From Peptococcaceae bacterium UBA7702 (GTDB taxonomy: Bacteria > Bacillota > Dehalobacteriia > UBA7702), in assembly GCA_002482535.1 (NCBI GenBank), contig DLGE01000009.1, positions 1 to 64,000 of the forward strand: 64,000 nt of DNA. The letters run 5' to 3'. Under the pieces are notes generated by a model. That model saw nothing but the letters and a program-made list of their open reading frames with translations. It was not told the DNA's origin and made no database searches. Below, piece after piece: positions 28,284 through 35,901 of the stretch (position 1 is its first letter; every line of letters begins with the position of its first letter). The translations under genes were made by a program, and so were the position numbers.

Positions 28284-28512
28284 ACAGTCACTCCTTTTGT
28301 TTTTTTCATCATAGCAATTCGGGATAGATATAGGTATCCGTCCAAAGTATGATTTTCATCTGATTCTTGATGCATTCCGTTACTGCCTGTTTCCATTCCC
28401 TTATCTAACCGTCCTCTAAACTTTGCCAATTTCGCACCGACTTTGCGCTTGGTCTGGCTGGTTTTCCGACGCAGCTTTTCCATGTAGGTCATTTAATAAT
28501 GCTAAGTAGTGA

Positions 28513-28523
28513 AGTTGTCAACT
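28513..28523. promoter_or_regulatory. Third copy of AGTTGTCAACT
   Basis: The 11-mer found twice in the palindrome at 17346-17381 occurs here alone, upstream of the exporter operon that starts at 28283. If it is a regulator site, the MarR-type protein may also act here. The rest of 28284-28657 has no gene I trust. Confidence 0.35.
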
Positions 28524-28657
28524 GTCATTTCTTATCTTGCCAAATGGCAAGAAAATCGCAAGAATTTAGCCATATGATTTCTTTTCGATTATGGCTATAC
28601 TAAAAAAGTCCTGTTGCGCACAATATTGAAAAAAGCAACGGAAGGAGATGAGATTTC

Positions 28658-28768
28658 GTGGACAGTTACAGTTGTAGGGGACAAGACAGAACGATCAGAC
28701 AAATAAATATTTGTGGATGCTATAACGGGTCCGTTATGACTGGAACTGATATTCCGTTAGTGGAATAG
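28658..28768 (+). CDS. Small ORF, 36 codons, uncertain
   Basis: A GTG at 28658 follows GGAGATGAG and opens a short frame with three cysteines (SYSCRGQ, NICGCYNG). Nothing identifies it. It could equally be chance. I list it only because the ribosome-binding site is good. Confidence 0.2.
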   Translation: MDSYSCRGQDRTIRQINICGCYNGSVMTGTDIPLVE

Positions 28769-28965
28769 TACGAGGTCTGCGCCCATCATCCATAGATAGA
28801 TAGTTTGTCCATCGTTTATGTATTCCTCTATATGCTGCATTCCGTATATGCAAACTTTGCAGAAAACTACGGGTTGTACGCTGGAGAAGCATGATAGCGA
28901 TGGTTTTTTTGTGCCCTTTTTCAGCCGTTTCCCGGAGGACTACACAATAATGGAGGATGGAACGT

Positions 28966-29301
28966 ATGAACTTATATTGCATTGTTTTCGGGTGTATCTT
29001 CCTGGTGGTTGGCGTCGCCTTCTTCATCGGAATAGGCCCAAACTGGATTAAAGCGTGGCGTGAGCTGCCGCCAGAAGAAAAAAGCAAAGTCCGAATGGAT
29101 AAGCTCAGTAAAAATATTGGGTGTATTTTCTTGATCGCCAGTGCCATTTTTCTGATATCTGGATTTAGCCCCGAATTTTTGAACGCTGCGTTTGTGTGGT
29201 GCATGATCTTTTGGTTTGTGTTGACAGGGCTTGATGTAGCTTTCATCGCAAAGTCTAAGAAATATAAATCGGAGAGTGATTTGCCGGAGGCCGCAAAATA
29301 G
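28966..29301 (+). CDS. DUF3784-like small membrane protein
   Basis: I place the start at ATG 28966, 9 nt after GGAGG at 28952-28956; an in-frame ATG at 28957 overlaps that site. The 111-aa product has three membrane segments, with IKAWRELPPEEKSKVRMDKLSKNIG between the first and second. This layout is typical of DUF3784 proteins. Function is unknown. An opposing 258-codon frame on the other strand is a shadow. Confidence 0.7.
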   Translation: MNLYCIVFGCIFLVVGVAFFIGIGPNWIKAWRELPPEEKSKVRMDKLSKNIGCIFLIASAIFLISGFSPEFLNAAFVWCMIFWFVLTGLDVAFIAKSKKYKSESDLPEAAK

Positions 29302-29343
29302 CTGCCATAAGGCGTTGACATAGATACTTTGCATAGAAAGGGG

Positions 29344-29454
29344 GGCAAAACAGATGGAATCCGACAATGGTAGTGGGCGAAGTCCTCAAGACATACAACC
29401 TCCGGGGCGAAGAAGATACCGGCATATAGCGAGAAACCTGCTATCTGTTTTGCC
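29344..29454 (+). promoter_or_regulatory. Closed-stem leader of the second mgtA
   Basis: GGCAAAACAGAT (29344-29355) is perfectly complementary to ATCTGTTTTGCC (29443-29454), closing an 87-nt region. The 5' arm overlaps the start codon of a 37-codon leader ORF. ACCTCC at 29398-29403, inside that ORF, is complementary to the mgtA ribosome-binding site GGAGGT at 29515-29520. The arrangement allows leader translation to switch mgtA expression. A short inverted-repeat transposon relic is the alternative. Confidence 0.45.
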
Positions 29455-29467
29455 GAAAGCTTTCTAA
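29354..29467 (+). CDS. MgtL-like leader peptide candidate
   Basis: This 37-codon frame starts at ATG 29354, 9 nt after a G-rich site. It begins MESDN and contains QPPGRRRYRH. The enterobacterial MgtL peptide has the same order of features: ME-D at the start, prolines, then RRR. There, early acidic and proline residues make ribosomes fall off at low Mg2+, which turns mgtA on. Here the ORF lies 61 nt upstream of mgtA. The resemblance could be convergent or accidental. Confidence 0.4.
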   Translation: MESDNGSGRSPQDIQPPGRRRYRHIARNLLSVLPKAF

Positions 29468-29528
29468 GTCCATATAGGCTGATGTCTTGCTTCCGATTTA
29501 CTAATAACAATTTAGGAGGTATAGACTC

Positions 29529-32288
29529 ATGAACAAGAAAAAGAACAGAGCGGCCGTAAGAAAGATTTCGGAAGAGTTCGCTCGCAGAGACAGAGCCAAC
29601 GAAACGATTGCTTTCGCCGCAACCAATAAAATTGAGACTGTTTTACAGAAGTACAACACCTCGCTGGGCGGTCTTGCCGAAAAGGAGGTCACAGCAAGCC
29701 GCAGTGCATATGGCAACAATAAAGTGACCCATGAAAAGAAAAAAACTTTGCCGCAGAAACTGGCGAGCGCATTCATCAACCCCTTTACGGCAATCCTGTT
29801 TTGCTTAGCCATCGTATCATGCGTTACGGATATCATCCTGCCGATAGTGCAAGGTACACCGGCAGATGCTGATCCCCTCACGGTCATCATCATTATGACG
29901 ATGGTTGTAATTTCCGGCACTTTACGCTTTGTTCAGGAGTCACGCTCCGGCAATGCCGCTGAAAAGCTCTTGGGCATGATTACCACAACCTGCACCGTTG
30001 ACCGGGCGGATGGAAAGAGACAGGAAATTCCGCTTATCGATGCGGTGGTTGGCGATATCATCCATCTTTCTGCCGGTGATATGATTCCAGCCGATGCCAG
30101 AATTATTGAAGCGAAGGATTTGTTTATCAGCCAGTCTGCCCTGACCGGCGAAAGCGAGCCTGTAGAAAAATTTGCGGCAGTCAGTGAGCATGGAGCAGAT
30201 ACCGTTACGGAATACGCCAACATCGTGTTCATGGGAAGCAACGTGATCAGCGGCAGCGCCACCGCAGTCATTATTTCTGTTGGCGACGATACCCTGTTCG
30301 GCTCTATGGCTTCTTCGGTGGCAGTCGAAGCTGTTGAAACCAGCTTTACCAAGGGCGTCAACGCCGTATCATGGGTCCTCATCCGGTTCATGTTCGTTAT
30401 GGTTCCCATTGTGTTTGTGATCAACGGGCTGACCAAAGGAGACTGGCTGGAGGCATTCCTGTTCGGTATATCCATCGCGGTAGGGCTTACCCCTGAAATG
30501 CTGCCGATGATCGTGACCACCTGCCTTGCAAAAGGCGCCGTATCCATGTCGAAGAAGAAAACCATTGTAAAGAACCTGAATTCTATTCAGAATTTTGGCG
30601 CTATTGATATTCTTTGTACGGACAAAACAGGCACCTTAACCCAGGAGCGCGTGGTTCTGGAGTATCACCTCGATGTGATGGGCAATGAAGATAACCGTGT
30701 CCTTCGCCACGCCTACCTGAACAGCTATTTTCAGACAGGCTACAAAAATCTGATGGATCGGGCCATTATCCGCAAGACGGAGGAAGCTGAAGCGTCCGAT
30801 CCAAGGCTGGTAGATTTGTCTGAAACCTATACGAAAGTGGATGAAATCCCCTTCGATTTCACCCGCCGTCGGCTTTCCACGGTTGTCAGTGATAAAAGCG
30901 GCAAGACGCAGATGGTCACCAAGGGCGCTGTGGAGGAAATGCTCTCCATCTGCTCCTTTGTGGAGTACCAGGGTACTGTGGAACCGCTTACCGAAGAATT
31001 AAAAATCAATGTCCTTCGGACGGTAGACAGACTCAATGAGGATGGAATGCGGGTCATTGCCGTTGCACAAAAAACCAATCCTTCGCCTGTTGGCGCATTC
31101 GGCGTGAAGGATGAAAATGAAATGGTTCTGATCGGATACCTCGCTTTTCTGGACCCGCCCAAGGAATCCGTTCAGGATGCGATTAAAGCTCTCAAGGAGT
31201 ATGGTGTTACAACCAAAATTCTGACCGGAGATAATGACAAAGTGACCCGTTTCATTTGCAAACGGGTAGGTTTGAAAGTCCATAACCTGCTGCTGGGCTC
31301 CGACATTGAAAAAATGGATGATGACGCCCTTGCAAGGGCCGCAGAGCAAACCGACGTATTTGCAAAGCTCTCACCGGACCAAAAAGCGCGTATCGTGACC
31401 GTTCTGCGCAATAACGGGCATACCGTTGGCTTCATGGGTGATGGCATCAATGACGCTGCGGCAATGAAGTCCTCGGATATCGGCATTTCCGTGGATAACG
31501 CGGTTGATATTGCCAAGGAATCCGCAGACATTATTCTGCTGGAAAAGGACCTTATGGTACTGGAGGAAGGCATCATTGAGGGCCGCAAGACCTACGCGAA
31601 TATGAACAAATATATCAAGATGACGGCGTCCTCCAACTTCGGCAATATGTTTTCGGTGCTGGCGGCCTCCGCGCTGCTTCCGTTCCTGCCCATGATGAGC
31701 GTGCAGCTAATCTTTCTCAACCTGATCTACGACCTGTCCTGTACGGCCATCCCGTGGGACAACGTAGACAAGGAATTCCTGAAAGAACCCCGGAAGTGGG
31801 ATGCGTCCTCTGTAGGCAGCTTCATGTTATGGATTGGTCCCACAAGCTCCATATTTGACTGGACAACCTATGCGTTCATGTACTTTGTTTTCTGCCCGCT
31901 GTTTATTTCAAACGGCATTCTGTATAACGACTTGGCGAACCACTTTAGCGGCGCAGCATTAACGCAGATGCAGACGAACTATGTCGCGCTGTTCCAGGCC
32001 GGATGGTTTGTGGAGTCTATGTGGAGCCAGACCCTGGTGATTCATATGATCCGCACCCCGAAGCTCCCGTTCATCCAGAGTCGCGCTTCGGCTCCGCTTA
32101 CGTTGCTTACCTTTGCAGGAATTGTTGTGCTGACGATCATTCCGTTTACCGGTCTTGGCAGATCGCTCGGCTTTCTCCCGCTTCCGGCCGCGTACTTCGC
32201 CTACCTGATTCCGTGCATTATCTTGTATATGGCGCTGGCAACCAGTCTGAAAAAGGCGTATGTACGGCATTACGGTGATCTTCTCTAA
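29529..32288 (+). CDS. mgtA: Mg2+-importing P-type ATPase, copy 2
   Basis: This 919-aa protein begins at ATG 29529 after GGAGGT. The motifs are TGESEPVEKF, DKTGT near residue 365, and GDGINDAAAM. The LTPEMLPMI membrane motif and the C-terminal block match copy 1 closely, but the N-terminus is about 30 residues longer. A small membrane protein and mgtC follow on the same strand, which makes this the main Mg2+ acquisition locus of the element. Confidence 0.93.
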   Translation: MNKKKNRAAVRKISEEFARRDRANETIAFAATNKIETVLQKYNTSLGGLAEKEVTASRSAYGNNKVTHEKKKTLPQKLASAFINPFTAILFCLAIVSCVTDIILPIVQGTPADADPLTVIIIMTMVVISGTLRFVQESRSGNAAEKLLGMITTTCTVDRADGKRQEIPLIDAVVGDIIHLSAGDMIPADARIIEAKDLFISQSALTGESEPVEKFAAVSEHGADTVTEYANIVFMGSNVISGSATAVIISVGDDTLFGSMASSVAVEAVETSFTKGVNAVSWVLIRFMFVMVPIVFVINGLTKGDWLEAFLFGISIAVGLTPEMLPMIVTTCLAKGAVSMSKKKTIVKNLNSIQNFGAIDILCTDKTGTLTQERVVLEYHLDVMGNEDNRVLRHAYLNSYFQTGYKNLMDRAIIRKTEEAEASDPRLVDLSETYTKVDEIPFDFTRRRLSTVVSDKSGKTQMVTKGAVEEMLSICSFVEYQGTVEPLTEELKINVLRTVDRLNEDGMRVIAVAQKTNPSPVGAFGVKDENEMVLIGYLAFLDPPKESVQDAIKALKEYGVTTKILTGDNDKVTRFICKRVGLKVHNLLLGSDIEKMDDDALARAAEQTDVFAKLSPDQKARIVTVLRNNGHTVGFMGDGINDAAAMKSSDIGISVDNAVDIAKESADIILLEKDLMVLEEGIIEGRKTYANMNKYIKMTASSNFGNMFSVLAASALLPFLPMMSVQLIFLNLIYDLSCTAIPWDNVDKEFLKEPRKWDASSVGSFMLWIGPTSSIFDWTTYAFMYFVFCPLFISNGILYNDLANHFSGAALTQMQTNYVALFQAGWFVESMWSQTLVIHMIRTPKLPFIQSRASAPLTLLTFAGIVVLTIIPFTGLGRSLGFLPLPAAYFAYLIPCIILYMALATSLKKAYVRHYGDLL

Positions 32289-32305
32289 AGGAAAGGAGCA
32301 TTACG

Positions 32306-32491
32306 ATGAACTTGACTAATATTTGGTTGAAGCTTTTTGGTACGACACAGTGGTTTGGCATTGACATGGGCTTTTGGGTAGCTATGTTCGTATGCGTAAT
32401 CATTGTAGTTGTCATGAATGTTGTATTTTGGGGGATGAAACCCAAAAGAAATGCTGTGGAGGCAGTAGACAGGCAAAGAAAGAAACGCTGA
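32306..32491 (+). CDS. Small single-span membrane protein between mgtA and mgtC
   Basis: This 61-aa protein starts at ATG 32306 after AAAGGAGC. It has one long hydrophobic helix (WVAMFVCVIIVVVMNVVFW) and a strongly basic tail (VDRQRKKR). It lies 17 nt after mgtA and 57 nt before mgtC. It could stabilise or regulate the P-type ATPase, as other small proteins do for MgtA in enterobacteria, but this is inference. Confidence 0.65.
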   Translation: MNLTNIWLKLFGTTQWFGIDMGFWVAMFVCVIIVVVMNVVFWGMKPKRNAVEAVDRQRKKR

Positions 32492-32548
32492 CAAACGCTT
32501 CTACATGCGTTTGCTTTAAGAGATGTTTGGAGGAAGGGGGGTGTCCGT

Positions 32549-33232
32549 ATGGCGATCTATGATTTTGTATTACGTTTGGGTGTTGCCCTTTTGCTTGGGT
32601 TCATCATCGGTTTGGAGCGTCAGTTTACCGGACACCCTGCCGGAATCCGCACAAATATTCTGATCTGCTTGGGAACCTGCCTATTTTTGCAGCTTCCTAT
32701 GGTGATCGGGCTGGGTGCCGAAATCGCCCGTATAGAGAGCTACATTATATCCGGGGTAGGCTTTTTATGCAGCGGTGTAATTTTCAAGGAGAGTGGATTC
32801 GTAAAGGGATTGAATACTGCCGCAACGCTATGGTGCAGTGCGGCTGTGGGGTGCTTTGCAGCAACAGGAGAAATCCTTTTCGCCGCACTGGCTGCATTCA
32901 CCCTAATTTTAGCTAACGTACTTTCTCGCCCCATTGCAAACCGGATTTACCCATTAATCAACTTCTCAGAATCCGATAGGCGCTACGCGATCTCGGTAGT
33001 GTGTGATGAGCGGTTTGAGGGACGATTGCGCGCCTACTTAATCAACGCGGCGAGGAACAAAAGAATGTATTTGGTCAGCTTGGACAGCAATGACCTGCCC
33101 AGCGCCCAGGTTGAGATCAAGGCAGAATATACTTGTTTTTATCGGAATTGTATCCCCGTCGTTGAGCAAATCACAGCGGATTGTTTAAGGAACGAGGACA
33201 AGATTTCTGCCAAGTGGGAGCAAATTCAATAG
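32549..33232 (+). CDS. mgtC: MgtC/SapB family protein
   Basis: This 227-aa protein has the conserved MgtC start: LRLGVALLLGFIIGLERQFTGHPAGIRTNILICLGTCLF. Further segments are GVGFLCSGVIFKES and GLNTAATLWCSAAVGCFAATG. A C-terminal soluble domain of about 80 residues follows. MgtC proteins adapt cells to low Mg2+, in part by acting on the ATP synthase or phosphate balance in other bacteria. It is cotranscribed with mgtA copy 2. Confidence 0.93.
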   Translation: MAIYDFVLRLGVALLLGFIIGLERQFTGHPAGIRTNILICLGTCLFLQLPMVIGLGAEIARIESYIISGVGFLCSGVIFKESGFVKGLNTAATLWCSAAVGCFAATGEILFAALAAFTLILANVLSRPIANRIYPLINFSESDRRYAISVVCDERFEGRLRAYLINAARNKRMYLVSLDSNDLPSAQVEIKAEYTCFYRNCIPVVEQITADCLRNEDKISAKWEQIQ

Positions 33233-33245
33233 TGAGGTGATCCGA

Positions 33246-33383
33246 ATGAAAAGCGAAAGATTTAAGGTTATTTATTCGCAGGATAATCAAGTCTATATGA
33301 TCTGCATCTTAGAGGATACTGAAACCGGCAAACAATATCTACTGATTTATGAAGGCTCCCATACGGCAGTATGCCCATTGTAG
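33246..33383 (+). CDS. Short DUF6440-like protein
   Basis: This 45-codon frame starts at ATG 33246 after GAGGTGA, 14 nt after mgtC. It reads RFKVIYSQDNQVYMICILEDTETGKQYLLIYEG, which resembles the small DUF6440 fold (RFEVIY ... DKETGVQYLF). It lacks the usual C-terminal part, so it may be shortened. Function is unknown. Confidence 0.45.
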   Translation: MKSERFKVIYSQDNQVYMICILEDTETGKQYLLIYEGSHTAVCPL

Positions 33384-33590
33384 ATTGCATTGTGCGGCTA
33401 CGGGATAATACCAGCTTTGTCGATGTAATCGGGAACCTAGAAGCTGGATGTATCCGCACATCTTGTGGGACAAGCATATCGAGCTAAAGCCATCCTGAAA
33501 ATCTCTAAAAGAGAACATCAAAGGAGAATTGCATGCTACATCCCAAACGATTTATATCAATACATCAACATAAATCGAATAAAGAAAGTT

Positions 33591-33627
33591 GAACAGGCGG
33601 CCTACGGGCCGCCTGTTCATTTTGTCT
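33591..33627 (+). terminator. Terminator after the Mg2+ operon
   Basis: GAACAGGCGGCC (33591-33602) pairs with GGCCGCCTGTTC (33607-33618) around a 4-nt loop. ATTTTGTCT follows. It ends the mgtA-mgtC transcription unit. Confidence 0.85.
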
Positions 33628-33693
33628 CGACAAAACTCGGCTGGTTCAGTCATGAAGCAATATAAGCAGACAAAAAACGAAGGAGGTGGTGGC

Positions 33694-33735
33694 ATGTGCT
33701 TATGGCCTTGGATGATGCAGCAATATTCCATCTAA
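33694..33735 (+). CDS. 13-codon ORF with a very strong ribosome-binding site
   Basis: AAGGAGGTGGTGG precedes an ATG that opens the 13-residue frame MCLWPWMMQQYSI. It may be a leader peptide or a start relic of a lost gene. The remainder of 33736-34060 shows only a terminator-like hairpin (34000-34031) and no credible gene. Confidence 0.25.
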   Translation: MCLWPWMMQQYSI

Positions 33736-33999
33736 TCTGAATACTCAGTGCAAAAATTCGGCATGACAGCACCTGCTCATTCAATCCAGCCTGCGAAGGC
33801 GGGTGGTGCCGTGTGTAGGTTGGAGCTGATGTTGTATGTTTACTGCGTACAATATCAAGTCGTTTACCGCCCCATCCAGCATACATAGAGCAAAGCCTAT
33901 ACATCATCACAGGGCTCGTTCCCGCAGAAAAAAGCCACGAAAGGGTTTTTCTAAGAAAGAACCTGTGGGCAGTAAACTGCTTGATATGATAGCTTTTGC

Positions 34000-34037
34000 G
34001 GCCGAGTTTACGATTTCTCGTAGGCTCGGCCATTTTC
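34000..34037 (+). terminator. Terminator-like hairpin
   Basis: GGCCGAG (34000-34006) pairs with CTCGGCC (34025-34031), with an inner CGA/TCG pairing, followed by ATTTTCG. It could stop transcription entering the element's control module. Confidence 0.45.
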
Positions 34038-34072
34038 GTCCATATCGACGCTTGCCGTATTGCCGACCCCCA

Positions 34073-34110
34073 CCCTCCGTTTTGATTTTCTCAAAAAACA
34101 AAACGGAGGG
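34073..34110 (+). promoter_or_regulatory. Hairpin hiding the ribosome-binding site of the first sigma-like gene
   Basis: CCCTCCGTTTTG (34073-34084) pairs perfectly with CAAAACGGAGGG (34099-34110). The 3' arm contains GGAGGG, the ribosome-binding site for ATG 34116. A matching arrangement occurs before the second sigma-like gene, with a shared upstream block. Confidence 0.7.
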
Positions 34111-34115
34111 TCAAA

Positions 34116-34367
34116 ATGATACAGATCAATTTGCGAGATTATTATCCTTTTTACGAGTCCGGCTACTTTGTCGAAGTATCGGATGAAGTTGTTGCGCTGT
34201 TATTAGCCCATATGCGCAATGAGGCGGCCTATCGCCTGCGTGCATACCGGCATAAAGCCTATTATTCACTTGACCAGGGCGAAGGCATAGAACACGACGC
34301 TAATATATACAAACTCTTATGCCCGATTGATCTTACTTCAATCGGGTTTTTTCATGTCGTTTTTTAG
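34116..34367 (+). pseudogene. Truncated sigma-70-like element regulator
   Basis: The first 57 residues (MIQINLRDYYPFYESGYFVEVSDEVVALLL ... YRHKAYYSLDQGEGIEHD) match, from memory, the N-terminus of the roughly 140-aa sigma-like proteins of clostridial ICEs. The usual C-terminal helix-turn-helix is missing; the frame instead runs through a terminator hairpin and stops. It is probably non-functional as a sigma factor. Confidence 0.55.
34322..34352 (+). terminator. Terminator within the truncated sigma-like frame
   Basis: CCCGATTGA (34322-34330) pairs with TCAATCGGG (34338-34346), followed by six T. The stem overlaps the end of the truncated frame, showing that its last codons are not original coding sequence. 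Confidence 0.8.
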
Positions 34368-34417
34368 CTGTTCTTGCGGAATGCCTGTCATGGGAGGTAC
34401 AGGTTGCCGATCCCCGC

Positions 34418-34454
34418 CCTCCAATCTGAATTTCAAAAAAATTCAGATTGGAGG
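34418..34454 (+). promoter_or_regulatory. Hairpin hiding the ribosome-binding site of the second sigma-like gene
   Basis: A perfect 16-bp stem (34418-34433 with 34439-34454) has a 5-nt loop. The 3' arm contains GGAGG at 34450-34454, the site for the TTG start at 34463. The block before the stem, TTGCCGATCCCCGCCCTCC, is nearly identical to that at 34060-34078. Confidence 0.75.
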
Positions 34455-34462
34455 AAAGGTCA

Positions 34463-34930
34463 TTGGATAACAAATTTGATACATACACCCTCCGAACAGA
34501 AGTGACTGACGGTATAACCCGTTACTTTGTTTGCTTCAAAGATGGACAAGGTGTATTCCGTGAAATAGAAGTTGCCCCCCCTGTATATTCAGCATTTTGC
34601 CAGTTTGTAAAAGTAGAACGAAACTTGCGACGCTCTGATGAACGGCATATTGAGCAATCAGATTTGTCGGACGAGCTGTTAAGCAAACGGGCAGTGCATC
34701 CGCAAAAGAGCATAGAGGACACTATAGCCGATACAGAGTGGGCCAACGCGTTACAATCCGCTATTGCAGAACTGCCGGAAACGCAGCGTCGGCGCTTTGT
34801 TCTTTATTACTATTCAGAGCTGACATACAAGCAGATTGCGGAAATGGAGGGATGCTCCCACGTTGCTGTTATGCATTCACTGGAAAAAGCAAAGGCAGCA
34901 ATAGAGAAAAGAATTAAAAACCTTAAATGA
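34463..34930 (+). CDS. Sigma-70-like regulator (region 4 type)
   Basis: I choose TTG 34463, 8 nt after GGAGG; the open frame starts earlier at 34448 inside the ribosome-binding site. The 155-aa protein has a unique N-terminal half. Its C-terminal region 4 helix-turn-helix reads AIAELPETQRRRFVLYYYSELTYKQIAEMEGCSHVAVMHSLEKAKAAI. In related elements such proteins act in control of excision and transfer genes. The hairpin over its start suggests translational control. Confidence 0.8.
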   Translation: MDNKFDTYTLRTEVTDGITRYFVCFKDGQGVFREIEVAPPVYSAFCQFVKVERNLRRSDERHIEQSDLSDELLSKRAVHPQKSIEDTIADTEWANALQSAIAELPETQRRRFVLYYYSELTYKQIAEMEGCSHVAVMHSLEKAKAAIEKRIKNLK

Positions 34931-35541
34931 GGGGGTTACATTTTAGCCTCTGAGTGTGGAAACAGGTGAAGGGACAAATTGTTCTTTCCCTGTTTCCCGC
35001 TTTTTAGCGGAGAATGGGCGCTCTTTCAAAACTGAATACCCATTCATCAAGCACATTCCCATTGTTATCGTGGTGAGCGGTAGCCACGTTAGCGGTTGCG
35101 CCATGATCTACGGGACAGGAAGCAAACAGATTCCACTATTTTTTCGGTCTGTGCCTGCCCTTTCCCGTGGGAAGCGAGAAACTTCCGGCTATGAATACCG
35201 GGTTGCCCCCGGTACGGCGATAACAGGCAATGGGGATAATGATACTCCCGTCCAGCCACAGTCCGGGCGCGATCAAACCGTCGCAGGCAATGGGGGCGGC
35301 TCTGTGAGAACCACAGTTGGGGTGAAACTCCCGTGGAGCTGGTAAGCAGCCAGCCGTTTGATGACTTCCCATAGCGCCTTGGGGTGTCGAGGACAAATAA
35401 AGGCTCTTTGAAATAAAAGCCAAACACAGGGCGGATTTTACGGAAGCATTCTGTCTTTTATGCTTTTCCGATCTTAAAAGCTCTGCTGTTTGGCTTTCTA
35501 CATACCCCACGGGGATGAATTTCAAAGGGAGGCCAAACATA
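34931..35541. other. Non-coding stretch with repeated motifs
   Basis: About 600 bp separate the sigma-like gene from mazF. I see no credible gene; the longest frame is low in coding character. CAGGCAATGGGG occurs at 35224-35235 and 35284-35295, exactly 60 bp apart, and ACTCCCGT at 35244-35251 and 35337-35344. The region could hold a structured RNA or protein-binding repeats for element processing. Confidence 0.4.
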
Positions 35542-35892
35542 ATGGGAAAAGCGATTTTGCGCGGCGAAATGTATTACGCTGATTTAAGTCCTGTTTTAGG
35601 AAGTGAGCAAGGTGGCGTCCGCCCTGTACTTATTATTCAGAATAATATCGGGAATAAACACAGCCCCACCACCATCGTGGCGGCAATCACCAGTAAGGCC
35701 ATAACGAAAACAAGCCTGCCAACACATCACCTGCTGAACAGTTCAAGCAAGCTGGACAAAGAATCCATTGTTTTATTAGAGCAAATCAGGACAATTGATA
35801 AACGACGCTTAAAGGATTACGTCGGTTTTCTCGACCAACGCGATATGAAGAAAATCGATGTGGCTCTGGCCCTTAGCGTCGGCTTGGTTTAG
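35542..35892 (+). CDS. MazF/PemK-type toxin
   Basis: I take ATG 35542, which follows AAGGGAGG; the frame is open from 35515. The 116-aa protein matches the MazF RNase fold: LRGEMYYADLSPVLGSEQGGVRPVLIIQNN, then SPTTIVAAITSK and LLEQIRTIDKRRL. Such toxins cut mRNA. No typical antitoxin lies directly upstream; the 77-aa HTH gene 9 nt downstream may serve as partner or may be the excision factor. Confidence 0.88.
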   Translation: MGKAILRGEMYYADLSPVLGSEQGGVRPVLIIQNNIGNKHSPTTIVAAITSKAITKTSLPTHHLLNSSSKLDKESIVLLEQIRTIDKRRLKDYVGFLDQRDMKKIDVALALSVGLV

Positions 35893-35901
35893 GAGGACGT
35901 T

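Noticed and set aside
28223..28492. 89-codon minus-strand frame upstream of the exporter ATPase
   Set aside because: It overlaps the ATPase start in another frame, lacks a ribosome-binding site and shows no family resemblance.
28734..29510. 258-codon frame on the minus strand
   Set aside because: It overlaps the DUF3784-like gene and the mgtA leader, has biased, non-protein-like composition and no ribosome-binding site.
29302..29528. M-box Mg2+ riboswitch before mgtA
   Set aside because: The conserved M-box core (GGTGAGGCTCC-like) is absent; the visible features fit a leader ORF in a closed stem instead.
33836..34186. 116-codon frame before the truncated sigma-like gene
   Set aside because: It runs through two hairpins and the start of the sigma-like gene in another frame; composition is not protein-like.
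34956..35345. 129-codon frame between the sigma-like gene and mazF
   Set aside because: No ribosome-binding site at a plausible start, and its composition follows repeated non-coding blocks.
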